Shown: one piece after another, positions 11,003 to 23,900 of the stretch
Position numbering within the stretch: position 1 is the first letter of the stretch
Layout: the number at the start of each line of letters is the position of its first letter
Assembly: GCF_964275005.1 (NCBI RefSeq)
Contig: NC_092690.1
Location: 10,792,010-10,856,009, forward strand
From: Diadema setosum
Taxonomy: Eukaryota; Echinodermata; Echinoidea; Diadematoida; Diadematidae
Reading direction: 5' to 3'
Length of the DNA stretch: 64,000 bases
Position numbers and translations under genes: made by a program
Notes under the pieces: model-generated
Database searches by the model: none
Seen by the model: only the letters and a program-made list of their open reading frames with translations
Told to the model about the DNA's origin: nothing

Positions 11003-12111
11003 TCAGCTGAAAAGGGTCACACTTTTTGATGGTCTCATCATGTAAGGATGTGGCCAAGGGTCAATAAAATGAATTGCTGGCAAGTCACATCCTGTACCGT
11101 AAGCCTAGGGACCACAAAAAGGGACCCCGAAAAATGGATTTATTCAGCCGAAGGGGGTCACGGACAAAATTTGGTGGATATTGTTCCTTTGGGTGTACTT
11201 ATCATGAAAACAGCAATGCCAGCTATTTTATCCTGTACGGGGCCCCAGACAGTAGCCCCAAAGGGCCCCAGAAATATGGTGTTATTCAGCTGAAAAGGGT
11301 CACGGCTAATTTCTTTTGCAATGGAAGTAGTTCCCACCAGAGATATCCAAAACACCAATGCCAGCTATTTCATCCTGTACGGGGCCCTAGACAGTAGCCC
11401 CAAAGGGCCCCACCCCCCATAGGCCTACGTATAAACACACACAAACATTGATTTTATTCAATTAAAAAGAGTCAGGGCTAATTTCTTTTGCAATGGAAGG
11501 AGTACCAATCAGAGATATCCAAAACACCAAAGCCAGCTATTTTATCCTGCACGGGGCCCCAGACAGTAGCCCCAAAGTGCCCCACCCCCTATAAGCCCTA
11601 CGTACAAACACACACACACACACACACATTGACTTTATTCAGCTGATAAGAGTAACGGCTAATTTCATTTGCAATGGAAGTACCGTTGTAGTACCCATCA
11701 GAGACATACAAAACACCAAAGCCAGTTATTTTGTCCTGTACGGGGCCCTAGACAGTAGCCCCAAAGTGCCCCCCCCCCCAACACACATACTCACACAATA
11801 GTTTCATTCACCTGAAAAAGGGTCACGGCTAATTTCTTTTGCAATGGAATTAGTAGGGCCTACCCATCAGAGAAATCCAAAATACCAAAGCCAGTTATTT
11901 TATCGTGCATGGGGTCCCAGATAGTAGCCCCAAATTGCCCCCTTACCCCCTCCCCCCCCCCACACACACATTGATTTTATTCAGCTGAAAAGGGTCAAGG
12001 CTACTTGCTTTTGCAATCGGAAGTAGTACTCATCAGAGAATAATATCCAAAGCACTAAAGCCAGTTATTTCATCCTGTACGGGGCCCCAGACAGTAGCCC
12101 CAAAGTGCCCC

Positions 12112-12155
<44 letters not shown>
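11003..12155. repeat. Tandem array, about 140-180 bp unit, ending in (CA)n
   Basis: Seven copies start near 11003, 11147, 11288, 11461, 11641, 11809 and 11981. Each begins with AGCTGAAAAGGGTCACGG-like sequence, then TTTCTTTTGCAATGGAAG, CAGAGATATCCAAA, GCCAGCTATTTTATCC and GGGGCCCCAGACAGTAGCCC. The last units end in growing CA runs. A pure CA microsatellite occupies 12114-12155. No conserved reading frame runs across copies. Confidence 0.85.
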
Positions 12156-12157
<2 letters not shown>

Positions 12158-12169
12158 ACATGTTTATGG

Positions 12170-12515
12170 CGTCAACCGTGGACCAAGTTTAGTGCTATGC
12201 AATAGAGGACGTATGTAGAATATAATCTAATTAGCGCTTTTGAATTTGAAAACAATTAATTAACTGCTTAGAATAATTATTTTTTATAAATGCGCTAATA
12301 TTTTATTATATTAATATATATCTTTAATATTTGATGTTATGCATTCAACTGTGGACGTTCTACAAGTGCGCATGTGCAAATCACCATCACACGTTACACA
12401 AAATGTACCTCACACCGCGGACGTACCCGCAAACAGGTGCAATAACCGACGGTCCTTGATCTCATACCGATATAGACATATGCTGGATATCGGTAGGCCC
12501 TATACGTGCCGAACC
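12170..12515. repeat. Inverted copy of a 300-bp dispersed repeat
   Basis: The reverse complement matches 13890-14200 and 14770-15050: AGAGGACGTA, GGACGTTCTACA, CACGTTACAC, CCGCGGACGTA and the segment TCCTTGATCTCATACC. It contains a GTGCGCATGTGCAA element where the other copies have TTGCGCAAGCGCAG. Confidence 0.7.
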
Positions 12516-13030
12516 AGTTTTTGGGAAAACTTCGCTTGAAATACCGTTAGTGAGCGGTTAAGCAGCTACATTAATTTCAGTCAGAGACTGGGGGGAGGGG
12601 GGGGGGGGGTAGGGGGCGGGGCGGAGGTCTGCACTCAAACATGAAAATGACATAGGGATTGGAATGCATTGCAAGTTACCATTGGAATTGAAACAAAAAC
12701 CAACGTTTGTAAGCTTTAAAAAACGCACTTGACCGAAACTGTTACTTGACAACTTTTTCAGTTTCCCTCTTTTGTATGGGCTTCTCTCTCCCTATCTCTC
12801 CTCTCTCTCCTTCTCTCTCTCCCTCTCTCTCTGTGTTTCTCTTTCTGTCTGTCTCCCTCATTCTCTCTCTCTCCTGAACTCTCATTTCTTTTTTCGTCTC
12901 TTTCATTTTAAACTACGGCGATGTACTTGTATAATTGTACATGGTTATCTTTGATTGATCATGCTTGTTTCTGTCGAAATGTGTGCCGCAGTTTCATCAA
13001 CATGTTATTGTTTTTTTCTATATTTTTTTG
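12516..13030. other. No gene; poly-G and CT microsatellite
   Basis: A G run of about 16 lies at 12590-12611, and a TCTC-rich microsatellite spans 12783-12880. No exon is supported. Confidence 0.6.
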
Positions 13031-13224
13031 TTTTTAAGTATGAGTTTTGTTTGTTTGTTTGTTTTGTTTTGTTTTTTGGCTTCTTTGTTCATTTCTGTAT
13101 AAAATGTATATCTATGTTGTATTTTTTATCCGCACGGACCTGCGGAAGAACAGCCTTCGGGCTGAAGTATGTGCCGTGCATAAATAAATGAATGAAATGA
13201 AATAAAAAAAAAAAAAAAAAAAAA
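13031..13224 (+). mobile_element. 3' end of a non-LTR retrotransposon with poly-A tail
   Basis: A GC-rich stem (CCGCACGGACCTGCGG and CAGCCTTCGGGCTG) is followed by GCATAAATAAATGAATG, then A21 or longer (13203-13224). This 3' structure is characteristic of truncated retrotransposon insertions. No coding remnant remains. Confidence 0.6.
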
Positions 13225-13354
13225 ACCTTTAGCTGACCATCTCAACGGAAAGGAGGGGAGTGCTTTAGGTGATACACCCCAAAAAATAGAAAGTCGTTTG
13301 GGCACTAAAAAAAAAATTGTGTGGGTCTTTGTGTAGGCCTATATACCACGTCAG

Positions 13355-13540
13355 GCTAAATTCAAATTCAAATTCAAAGTTTATTTCATTTTTCGACAAA
13401 ACATATGTTCCACTTCTTTTGATAACAGAGAATAAGGTAAATAATAAGAACATAGTGAAATGAATAGACTGTACAATTGAGGACCTATAGTAATCATACA
13501 TTGTATAAAAAAAAGAAACAGAAGTGATCAAAGTGAAGTA
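13355..13540 (-). mobile_element. 3' fragment of a minus-strand retrotransposon
   Basis: Read on the minus strand it ends in AATAAACTTTGAATTTGAATTTGAATTT (written here in parts: AATAAACTTT then GAATTT three times), a simple-repeat tail. The upstream 150 bp are AT-rich 3' untranslated-like sequence. An AG microsatellite lies just beyond, at 13625-13656. Confidence 0.5.
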
Positions 13541-13611
13541 CATGTATACCGTTGCTTACAGTGCGAAAAATGGAGGGACCCACTAAAAAGACACTAAAAA
13601 GACCCACTATT

Positions 13612-13624
<13 letters not shown>

Positions 13625-13655
<31 letters not shown>

Positions 13656-13656
13656 C
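13625..13656. repeat. (AG)n microsatellite
   Basis: Sixteen uninterrupted AG units. Confidence 0.95.
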
Positions 13657-13859
13657 TGTTCAAAGGTAAACGTAGGTAGGCCTAATAATTTTGATGTATA
13701 AGGGTAAGAGGGTAAAAAAGGGAAAAGGGTAAATTTTGGGATTTTTGTGACAAATAAAAAAATTTTTGCCATTGGGTGACAAATTGTAAAATGGTGTGTT
13801 ATCGGGTGACAGTGCCCCCCCCCCTAGGGGGGGGGGGGGGTCTTTTTGATCGCACGTAT

Positions 13860-15130
13860 GAACTGAATGTTGATTACCTATAGACGGTAATTTAATATAG
13901 GCCCTGCCGACATCCTACAATGGGCAGAGCTGTCTACCGGTGAGATCGAGGACCGTATATTACATCATTATCACAGATACCACAGTACATCCGCGATGTA
14001 CGGTAATAATTTGTGTGACGTACGTGTGATCGTGATTTGCGCAAGCGCAGTTGTAGAACGTCCGCGGCTGAATGCCAAGTAGATAATTGCACTCGAATCT
14101 AGATCGTTTAAATTATTCTATCAGTTTTTAAGATCAAACGGGATAAACAAATTATATTCTACATAGGCTACATGTACGTCCTCTATTGACTAAAACCAAA
14201 CTAAAAAAAAATAATAATAATAAACCCCAAAGCTCTCATAAAGCAAAATAAACTTGTGCTACCACTCTCGCTAGCATTGAGTTACCCTTCCTAGCGGAGG
14301 TCTTCGGGGATAACTACTACAAGGTACAAGGTACTGCATATAGCACTAACCTACATTTGGACGAGCCGTAATTACCGTTGTTCAAGGGTCGGGTCCCGTC
14401 ACTTTCACGGAATTAAATCACATGGGGGGGGGGGGGGGCTACTTTTAAAGGGACTGATGTATACAATAATCCAATTGGAATGTTATCCCATTTTAACCCC
14501 TGGCTTTTACCCATGCACCTTCTTCATATATTGGAACTACCGTCATGACCATGTGACCAATTACATCAAAACACACCAGTCGTTAAGATTTGCATGCCAT
14601 ATTATAATGAACATATTTTTTTTTTTTTGATATGTATACAGGTGTATTCTAGACTTGTATCGCCCTTTTTATGAAATGTGCTGGTGGATTACTAGCAATT
14701 GCATGAGATGAATATGTTTTGATGTGTTCCCCCCCCCCCCAAGGGTGGTGGGGGGCGAGTACACGGCAACATAATTTAGGCCCTGCCGATATTCGCCACC
14801 AGTATGAGATCGAGGACCGTCCGGTTATCGCAGATACGTCCGCAGTGTGAGGTATATTTTTTGTGACGTGTGATCGGGAGTTGCGCAAGCGCAGTTGTGG
14901 AACGTCCGCAGTTGAATGCAAATTTAAACATTCAAAATTGATAATTGCTCTGAATCTAGCTCGTTTAAATCATTCTTAACAGATTTTAAATTCAACAGGG
15001 CTAAATACTTTTGTTTCTACATGCTTGTACGTCCTCTACTGCATAGTACTAAACTCCATTTGGAGGAGCCCTAGTTGTTCAAGGGTCCCTGTCACTTTTG
15101 CCAATTTCAGTGGGTCACGTGCCAACTGGT
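13860..15130. repeat. Tandem duplication, about 885 bp period, of a 300-bp repeat plus flank
   Basis: Block 13870-14410 recurs at 14755-15130. Shared landmarks in order are GGCCCTGCCGA, GAGATCGAGGACCGT, TTGCGCAAGCGCAGTTGT, GAACGTCCGC, TACGTCCTCTA and TTGTTCAAGGGTC. The copies differ by many substitutions and by poly-G insertions. A third, inverted copy of the first part lies at 12170-12515. No coding frame is shared. Confidence 0.7.
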
Positions 15131-15860
15131 TTCAATGGGGACAAATTCTATTGTTTCACTTTCCATGTACAACAGTACTCCCAATTGTCAATGTGTATTC
15201 AATAGGGATCTCCAATGGGGATTCAATTGGATATTCATCCTTGGATAGCCAAATAAGAAAATTATTGTTTCATTTGGAACACAAATTAACAGTTGGCCAT
15301 ATTTTGGTTATAGGTACGGTATGTGCAATGAAACTTATGTACACTGGGGCATAAGCATGGATGTTCCCCCCCCCCAAAAAAAAAAAAAAAAAGATGTATA
15401 TGTTCCTTATTAGTCCTCTGTAACACCACTCTTTTCTTAGTAATTTCCTTTCTTATTTATTTAATTCATTCAATGCACAACCTTCATGCCACCACTAAAG
15501 AAGTTTTGTCATTTATTAAGCTTTGTTCATACTTCCACCGCAATGTGATATGTGTTACCAATATACATATTAACAATTTTCTGCCAAAACTCATCACAAC
15601 AATGAAACTTTATTACGATATCTCAATGCTGTGATTTGGAAATAGATTGACATTCCTTCAACTCAACTCAACTGCATCGCAGTGCAGTGGAAGTATCGTT
15701 CTTATCGTTCCAGGTTTTTTTGTTTGTTTTTTTTTTATCCGAGTTTGTCTCGTCACGGAAGTGGCCGGAATTACCTCACAGCACTCACAGCAATGGTTCT
15801 CACACCTTCTCGGCACCTCTACCAATTTGGGGCATCCTCCATTCTTAAGCCAATCTTCCA
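15131..15860. other. No gene seen
   Basis: AT-rich, with C-run and A-run at 15365-15393 and T-run at 15715-15735. Small open frames here partly overlap the following hairpin element and show no motifs. Confidence 0.5.
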
Positions 15861-15998
15861 GGGGGCATTTCATGAAGCATTTTGTCCGACAAGTTGTCGG
15901 ACAAATTGGGCTCTCAGCCAATCAAATGCAAGGATTTCAATAGCTTGTAACAGTTTGTCAGAAAAATATCCGACCAAAATGCTTTATGAAATGCCCCC
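15861..15998. mobile_element. Hairpin MITE ending in GGGGGCATTTCATGAAGCA
   Basis: The left end GGGGGCATTTCATGAAGCAT is mirrored by the right end ATGCTTTATGAAATGCCCCC. Inner arms with TTTGTCCGACAA and its partner extend the inverted repeat. The right end runs into a C tract. Two other hairpins in the window (31394 and 61563) have a similar TTTCATAAAGC or GTTTTATAAAAG style of end. Confidence 0.75.
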
Positions 15999-16009
15999 CC
16001 CCCCCCGAG

Positions 16010-16330
16010 CTCTTAATTCCTCCACCTGCCTCTTTCCCTCTTTCCACATTTTCTTTGGTCGATCTCCCTTGCTTTCGTAGCTCATTTACTTTAAACTGTG
16101 ACACCTTCCTCAGGACATCCTCCTCCTTCTTCCTCAACACATGTCCATACCATCACACTCCATTTGCCTTTGCCAGCTGTTCCACTGATTCCTTCAACCC
16201 AAGCATCTCCATTATATCCTCAGCCACCCAGTGCCCAGTCACTGGGTATTCCCCTCCCCTCTTGCACAACCTGACACTTATAGTTCCATCATCACAACAA
16301 CCCCTATCTCTCCACTTGAAATAATCATAT
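16010..16330 (-). pseudogene. Fragment of a non-LTR retrotransposon reverse transcriptase C-terminus
   Basis: Read on the minus strand, a stretch encodes MEMLGLKESVEQLAKANGV, a stop (TGA), then WYGHVLRKKEEDVLRKV and a KGRPK-like basic segment (KQGRSTKE). This is the well-known WYGHVLRR...GRPK tail found downstream of the palm domain in many LINE polymerases. The in-frame stop and lack of any upstream palm motifs mark it as a relic. It abuts the hairpin at 15861-15998. Confidence 0.65.
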
Positions 16331-18610
16331 CTACATCAAAAGACCTTTGAGTTTGCAAGAATCTGGTTAGAACAAAGAAACTAATATACGTCCAGTCTGA
16401 CGCACATTTAATTATTGGATGCATGAAATTTGTCCCAGGCAAACTAGGACACTAAAGGGACATTGTATTCCACACCATTGCAACTCTACAATGACGAAAA
16501 AACAAAATATCCAGCTAAACAGTAAGTGCGCGATCAGAAAACATTTGTTAAACAGTCCACCATGTCAGTTGGATGTTTATAAAGGTCTAAACTTTAAACA
16601 ACATTCACATTATGTCACTTCAAATTGACAGATGACACTTGCAAGCTTTGTGGGACATTACGCTAATCTCAGCCTAATGTCACACTGTCCTGAATGTTAA
16701 CTCCCGATGAACACAAGATTATGGAATTTTTAGAATTTAGTGATCAGGAAGGTGCTCCAGGAGGCCCAAAAACACTACCAGCGGTCACACGATGTTTTCA
16801 AAAGCCAACACAAATGACTACGGCAACACCAATGTGACATTTTCCACAATCGTGTGTCCACCGGGAATCAAAATCGGGGCAGTATGATGCCTGCTTTAAT
16901 GTTGCATGGCTTTGACCTGAACTGTGTAAAGACCTGTTCCTTCTCCTCTGGCCACTCAGTCAATGTACTCTGGAATTAAATGGCACATACATGTAACACT
17001 TCTACCACGAGTGGCATATTTTCCCTCTACACAACAGACACAATGTCTCATTGAAGCAATACCAGCAAAACTCAGAAGCAAAAGTGTACCTTCACATGGC
17101 AAGAATTAGATTTAATCACTGTTATACAAATTGAAGCACGATATCAGACATGTGTCTAGCATGGTGCCGTAATTCTGTGCTCTAATGTACCTTACCCTTC
17201 ATTATCGTTCTAATATACTTCAATTATGGATGATATTTGCATCAGACAGATTTTATTGTAGTTCTATTTTTGGTGACAGTGCAGTGATTGAGTGAACATA
17301 AATGTCCGAATGCAATAGCAATGCGAAGGTGTCATGCCTCAACATACATGATGCATGCACAAAGACAGCAATCATTGCAAATTATTCAAATACATACTAT
17401 GTAGTCCCGTTTTTACTGACACAATAAAATTAACAGACTATAGCTCATGTGTGCTACTTTTACAGCACACAAACACTCTACATGTCATGTACATTCCCAC
17501 TGCACATTCCTCATTTAAATGTAAAAAGAGTGCAGTGACAACCATCTGAAACACCTCGAGTGTTGTTTTTTTTTTTTTAATTCATGTGACTTTCAGTATC
17601 TGTATTGATATCCTAGTCATTCTAATTTGCACTCTAATGTCATTAGACTCCTTGCACATTTATGCATGTAATTGCTAAACACCAATTTCAGTCATTGGAA
17701 TTGTATTCACATTCGGAGTGTTTGGGTGTAATTATACAATATAAGACAAATAAGCTGTAACTACTAACTACTTTACAAATGTCTAAGGATTTATAGCTAA
17801 TATGCCAAATACAAACAATGAACATCTTAAAACATTTAAAAAATGCATCAACGAGTGGGTAACACAAGCCAATATACCATTACACTGCCACCTGAAAGTC
17901 GGCATGCACTGTACTGACACAAACTAATCCCTTCATAGAATTCTAATTCCACCTGAATGAAGTTCAATCATTACCATTTATTAAAACTATCTCAATTCAT
18001 AATCTAGCTTTTCCTTGACCCTGTACACTCTTAACAAAATATTAAATTCTCAAATGGTAATAGATATGTCATGTGGTTAGAATCTTAAATATTCTAAACT
18101 AAGCCTATGTAAAGATAATTACAAAACCTTCAAACTTTTAAGAGCCTTCAAAAGGTTCTTACCAATAGATGTCCCTTATCTCATTTTTTTTTTTTTTTTA
18201 AATGTCCCCTCAAGAACTCTGAGGTACCCAGGTTTCTAGGTTCACCTCTCACAACAATTCCTAAACATTTTTGGTTCTAATTCAAGTTTACTATTTTTTT
18301 TCTACAAATTGATCTACCATATGTGAGGAATCGGCTCTCTGATTTGATCAAACCAAGAGTGCAGCTTTATGTTCACAGATGTCTGTGAGTAATTGTATTA
18401 TGTCATTTTCTTCAATTCTCATCTTTTTACCAATTTTTAGTGGAAATAACAAGTTACAACATATACCTCAAATACAAGGTACTGCAAAATTAGAATTCAC
18501 TGTTGCAATCAATAAGTGGTCCCTTTAAAAAACACTTTATATTGTTGAGGTATTGACCAATAGTCATTACCAATGTTCTCAACAAAAATCCATGAAACTA
18601 CAACTACTGG
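16331..18610. other. Featureless AT-rich stretch
   Basis: No exon, repeat or RNA gene is recognised. T-runs occur at 17566-17577 and 18185-18199. Part of this could be the 3' untranslated region or downstream sequence of the recombinase gene ending at 20729. That cannot be decided from the sequence. Confidence 0.45.
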
Positions 18611-19260
18611 GCTAGTCGATAAAGTGTGAACTTGCCAACAAGAAGTGAAATATTCTAATGGAATAAATCTACACACCTTTTTATTTGGGCTTATTCAACC
18701 ACACGTGCTTGTTTTGCATTTGCGTTCTCAAGGTCAAAATTGTAATTACATTGCATCAAAATGGCTCACTTCATTTGTGGAAAACTACAAGATAATACAA
18801 CAAAATCTTCAAAATCATAACCACTGTGACGAGTCACATATAAAGTGTGAGCTTGCAGACAAGTAGGCCTACGAAATTTTAATGGAATAAATCTACATGT
18901 GGTTTTAATTAGGCTTAACTCAACCACAAGTGTTTGCATTGTATCTGGGTTCTCAAAGTCAAAAGCATATATACATTTTTATCAAACTGACTTGATTCTT
19001 TTGTGGAAAACTATATGATATCCTGTATTGTAGAAACTACAATATAATACAATATAATACGAAATCTTCAAAACCATAACCATACTGTGGCGAGTCACAT
19101 AATAAAGTGTGAAACTGCCAACAAGTGCAAGACATATGAATATAATAAATCTATTTTCGTTTTTAGGCTCAATTCAACGACAGGTGCTTGCATTGCATCT
19201 GGGTTCTCAAGGTCAAAAGTGTATATACATTCCATTAAAATGACTCACTTTTGGCCCCAA
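18611..19260. repeat. Divergent tandem repeat, about 220-260 bp, 2.7 copies
   Basis: Copies start near 18611, 18828 and 19087 with GAGTCACAT-ATAAAGTGTGA. They then share GGAATAAATCTACA, CAACCACA-GTGCTTGCATT, GGGTTCTCAAGGTCAAAA and AAAATCTTCAAAA-CATAACCA. Frames are not conserved between copies. Confidence 0.8.
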
Positions 19261-20728
19261 CAATTGCAGGCGCATACTTTTGATGAGAAACTTTTTGAGG
19301 TGAAGTTACTTTAAAAAAGATGATTCAATTATGCAACAAAATAGGCCTACCTGATAAAATAAACAAGTTTGAAATTTGTTCATACTTGGAAATGATCCAT
19401 GATCTACAAAACAGGATCAATTCTTCATGTAGGATAAACAATCTTATTTTTGTAGTAATTAAGATCAACAAGCATTATATCACCACATAATCATATTATA
19501 GGCCTACATACTTTTTTTTTTCTGAAATCAGGATTTGCTAAGAATGAGCAAGCCCACTATTGTTATGGACAATTGCCTAATTGATTTTTTAGTTGAGGTT
19601 CAGGACAGTTGAAGAATGTGGTCCTCCTAATCTGGTGTTGACAGATTATGATGCCACACTTCCTCATATGTACCAACATGCTAACTTCTTAAAATTTTTG
19701 TGTGCCATTGCCTCTCATTTATATTTCCATCATTTCACCTCATTTGAAATTTGAAATGTACCAAACTTGTCAACATAATTTTCTGTGAATTTGTATATCT
19801 ACATGTCAATCAATCGAACACATTTTCTGGTAGTTTACGTCATTTACATGCCCTACATGTATTCATACTTGATCATAAACTAATGCATATACACTGCAAT
19901 CGAGGCTGAAGTGAAATACACTTTATTATTTTGTAGTGCTTCAATTCAACTATTCACCAGCAAGACTCACTAGTAACCCAAATTCATACATGTATTTCAC
20001 TTGTTAAGTGACCTCCAGTGTCTATTTCATGTGTTGTTTCCCCTAATTTCCTTGCATTTCACCATTATGCACTGGTCTTTGCCCAGTTTCTTACAGCCAT
20101 ATTGAAGTGCAAGCCCATTTCCATTAGAAGACAAACCATTGATTCTACACTGGAAACTTCTTCATACTTAAATAAATATCAAGACAAGAAAAAGTTTGTC
20201 CCACATTAACTTTTCTACATCTGTAACCAATGAGTTAAATGTTGATCTTTTAAATCGCAAAACAAATGTTGCATATATTTGTGCTCATCTTCAATTTTTC
20301 TTTTTAGCCAAATCTTGTGTGACAAACTGTTTTCTTTTGTTTTGTATTTACTATCAGTAATGTGTAATGGTTTGCAAATACAGATGAATAATCTTGCATC
20401 TCTATGAAAACAGGCAATTTACTGCAGTTCATTTCATTGTGGAAGTTAAGTGGACATAAAATGTGATAAATACAACACCAACCTTGTGGCGTTGTGCCAC
20501 TGCGTCCATTATCACATAATTTGCAAAACAAATTCAAGCCGTATGATCCATCACTGTCCATGGCCACAATGAAATAACATGATTATGCAATGTAGGTCTA
20601 GTCCACCTACTACATGGAGAGCTTGTTCTTAAAAACTTCATTTAGTATGTATCTATTGATTTGGAAACATCAAAACAGTTACAATCTGGTATTCTTGACT
20701 CGATACAGCTGAAAAAAGAATATCCATG
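19261..20728. other. No gene seen; region downstream of the recombinase gene
   Basis: AT-rich. It probably includes the 3' untranslated region of the gene whose stop codon is at 20729-20731 (minus strand). I could not place its polyadenylation site. Confidence 0.45.
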
Positions 20729-20982
20729 TTAGATCCTATCCAAGAAATCTAATGGATCCGCCTTTCTAATCTGATTCCTTACAAAATCTTTTATGTTGTG
20801 CCAATCCCGTCCCCGTAGTGATTTTTCACACTTAAGGCACTCTTCACACTGAGCTTTTCCTGGTAAACTTGTTGTTTCAAAACAGGTCTTCAGTCTCTTT
20901 GCTACAGCCAGTTTCTCTTCTTTAGTCCATGGTCTCTTTCTCTTCTGACCCCTTTCTCGTTTCGTACCTTTCACTTTGGAAC
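20729..20982 (-). CDS. Recombinase gene, last exon (basic C-terminal domain)
   Basis: The acceptor is CCATTCAG followed by GTTCC. The exon has two leading bases, 83 codons and TAA. It encodes a Lys/Arg-rich start, then RPWTKEEKLAVAKRLK and a C-x2-C-x2-C motif (CEECLKC), then RDWHNIKDFVRNQIRK. The same order of W-T-x-E-E, C-x2-C and W-x-x-I-K-x-F-V-x-N appears at the C-terminus of related recombinase-like proteins. This supports the join and suggests a DNA- or protein-binding helical domain. Confidence 0.75.
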
Positions 20983-23900
20983 CTGAATGGCAAAAACGAC
21001 AAACGTTTACATTTGAATTTATCCAGCAAAAAATGTTACTTGTAATTTCATAGGCATGAATGGCGTTCCAGGAAATGGAAAACTCATTGGCTTGCTACTG
21101 TTACTTTCAATCAGAGGTAGGTTATACATAGAGTACAAGGCTTGTAATTTAGGCCCCAGTCCCATATAGTTAGAGAATCAACACGGCAGTCCTGGACCAT
21201 ACATGGTGGCTACAAGGACCATATCCCCCCCCCCCCCCCCCCCCAGATGTCTCCCCGCACCATCAAGCCCCAGTTCCATATATACTATACAGGCCAAAAG
21301 TTTGGACACACCTTCTCATTAAAAACGTTTTCTTTATTTTCATGAGCACCCTTTCTTGTAATTACTGCTTTGAACACTTTTGGCATTCTCTCGATGACCT
21401 TCAAGAGGTAGTCTCCTGAAATGGTTTTGCAACAGGTGTGCGTTACTAGGGTGAATTACACTGTATACAGTGGATTTTTGTTGTTGTTGTTGTTCTATCA
21501 GCAGGATTGGAATTATCAGTTGTGTTGTGCAGAAATAAGTTTAGTACACAGCTGACAGCCCTATTCGACAACTGTTAAATTTCATATTATGGCAAGAACT
21601 ATAATAAGCTTTTAGAAAAATGAGTGGTCATCATTACTTTAACAAATGAAGGCCAGTCAGTTCAGAAAACTGCAAAAACTTTAAATATGTCCCCAAGTGG
21701 AGTCCAAAAACCACCAAGTGCTACAACGAAATTGGCACACATGAGGAAAGACTCAGGAAAGGAAGACCACGAGTCACTTCTGCTTCTGAGGATAGTTCAT
21801 CCGAGTCACCAGCCTCAGAAATCGCAAGTTAACAACGGCTCAGATCAGAGACCAGGTGAATGCCACACAGAGTTCTAGCAGCAGCCCCATCTCCAGAACA
21901 ACAATTAAGAGGAGACTGTGAATCAGGCCTTCATATGGTAAAATACATTTTTGTACCTGCTAGGGAACCACATGTAGGGGTGTTGCCATAATAATAGGGA
22001 TACTGACCAGTGACCAGCGACTAGTAACCAGCTGTAATAGTGTGTGTGTTCATGCAAAACATGTCATATGGGGTACTGACAAGAATAAGACATAATGGCG
22101 GTCTTTATTGCATTTTCCTTATTTGGACTCCACAAGAAAAACAAAATAAAGGCCATCAGTATGTCTTAAACTTTGCTCTGTACCCTATATGACATGGTTT
22201 ACAAGAGCACACACACACTGCCATCATGAATAAACTCGAATTATCACTTTAAACAATGTGATGAATTCCCCAACCTAACACTAAGGGAATTAAGCTCAAC
22301 TAGCAATTATTTTACAAAAAAAAAAAAAAAATACCATGGCAATGTCAAATTTTTATTTTTGGTTCCGTTGAAATAACATTCAATTTGGCTCTGCGTCACT
22401 GTGTGAGCAAAAAGCTGCAATATAGCAAGACTATTTTCTTACCAGATTTGATCACTGCCTTTACTCTTCTAACTGCATTTTCTTTGTCAAACTGGCCAAC
22501 ATCAGAATGCTGTAGCTGGCTAGCATCCGTTGATACTTCAGCATCCATGACTATGTCCTCTTCATCAGCATCATGATCTACATCTGGATCAAGGGCATCG
22601 TCTAGTGGTACTTCTGGAAATGCAAATTCAAATTGGAGAATAAGATGCAAGAAATCATTATAAAAGAGGCACTTCACAAACCACAAAGGTTCCCAGCCTT
22701 ATGGTAGTAAAAGGGGACATCATTGCAATCAAAAGATACCAGAATTGTATCTAAGTAAGCTCAAAATAATTATGTGGTAAACGACACTCAGTTTTGGGGG
22801 GAATTTCAAGGATTAGCTCATCAAACTTTTGATTATGAAGGTGAAAATCAGTAAACATATTTACACCAAAACCACAAGATACTAAAATCTTTTAAATTTT
22901 AGCCAAGAACACCACCTCACATCATTGTCGTATTGGGTCATGTAACATTCATAATGATAAATTATCAGGTAGTTGAGTAAATGGGTTGACATATTTTTTT
23001 AATTCTGTCACTACTTTGCCTTATCATGAACTGCCTGTTGGCCTGATACTAGATTGTTCTTCAGTGGTTTAGTAGTATAAAATTATCAAAAAATATATCT
23101 CTAGATTTATATGTTCTTATTAAGTTATAAGCATCAGCTTCTGGAATTAACTATATTGGTTCTGATCTAAAATCATTTACACACTTAGACCTCTCCTTTT
23201 CCTTCTCTATTCTTCCCTGCTCCTCTTTCTTTGTTCTTCGTTGTCCAGTATCTGTCTGAGGGCATTTCCTCAAATTCTGTTATTTCTGTGTATTGAGTTA
23301 TTGTTGTTGTTGTCGTCGTTATGTTTTTTGTGGCCGATTGCATATCTTCCTTTCCATTCAATTTTCCTGGCACACCTGGCCCCATAGTGTCTGTGCCACA
23401 AATGTGATATGTTACATAGTTTATACGTTTGCATCCTAAAATCCTAGTAAGTATTGTTTATAGTATCAGCATCATTATATTAATGAGTAAAATGTACAAT
23501 AGTATATAGAAGAATTTAAAATGAATATATTGGTATAACAAATTGGTGCTGTTGTTGTTTTGTTCCAGTGTTCCACGTCTTACAAGCGTGGCTTTTTTTA
23601 GTGGAACACTGTTTTCCATCATTGTGATTATTTACTATTTTTGTTGCCATGACAAAGTGCATTGTTTCTTTTTTACGACATCATTCGTGTATAATATACT
23701 TTATATTGTATTGAAAAAATCCTTTATCAGACGAGTGCAAGAGAAATGAAAAAAAAAATTGTATCACTTTGGATTATGTCAACTTTTTTCTTTTCTATGT
23801 AATGATGGAAATGAATAAACTATTGAATTGAATTGAATTGAATAGACCTTGATTAAGAATATCGAACAATTTTCAAAACTGTCTCATTCAAAATTTAAAG

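Noticed and set aside
11003..12155. Regular repeats as a CRISPR array
   Set aside because: Units of 140-180 bp without alternating unique spacers, in a eukaryotic context.
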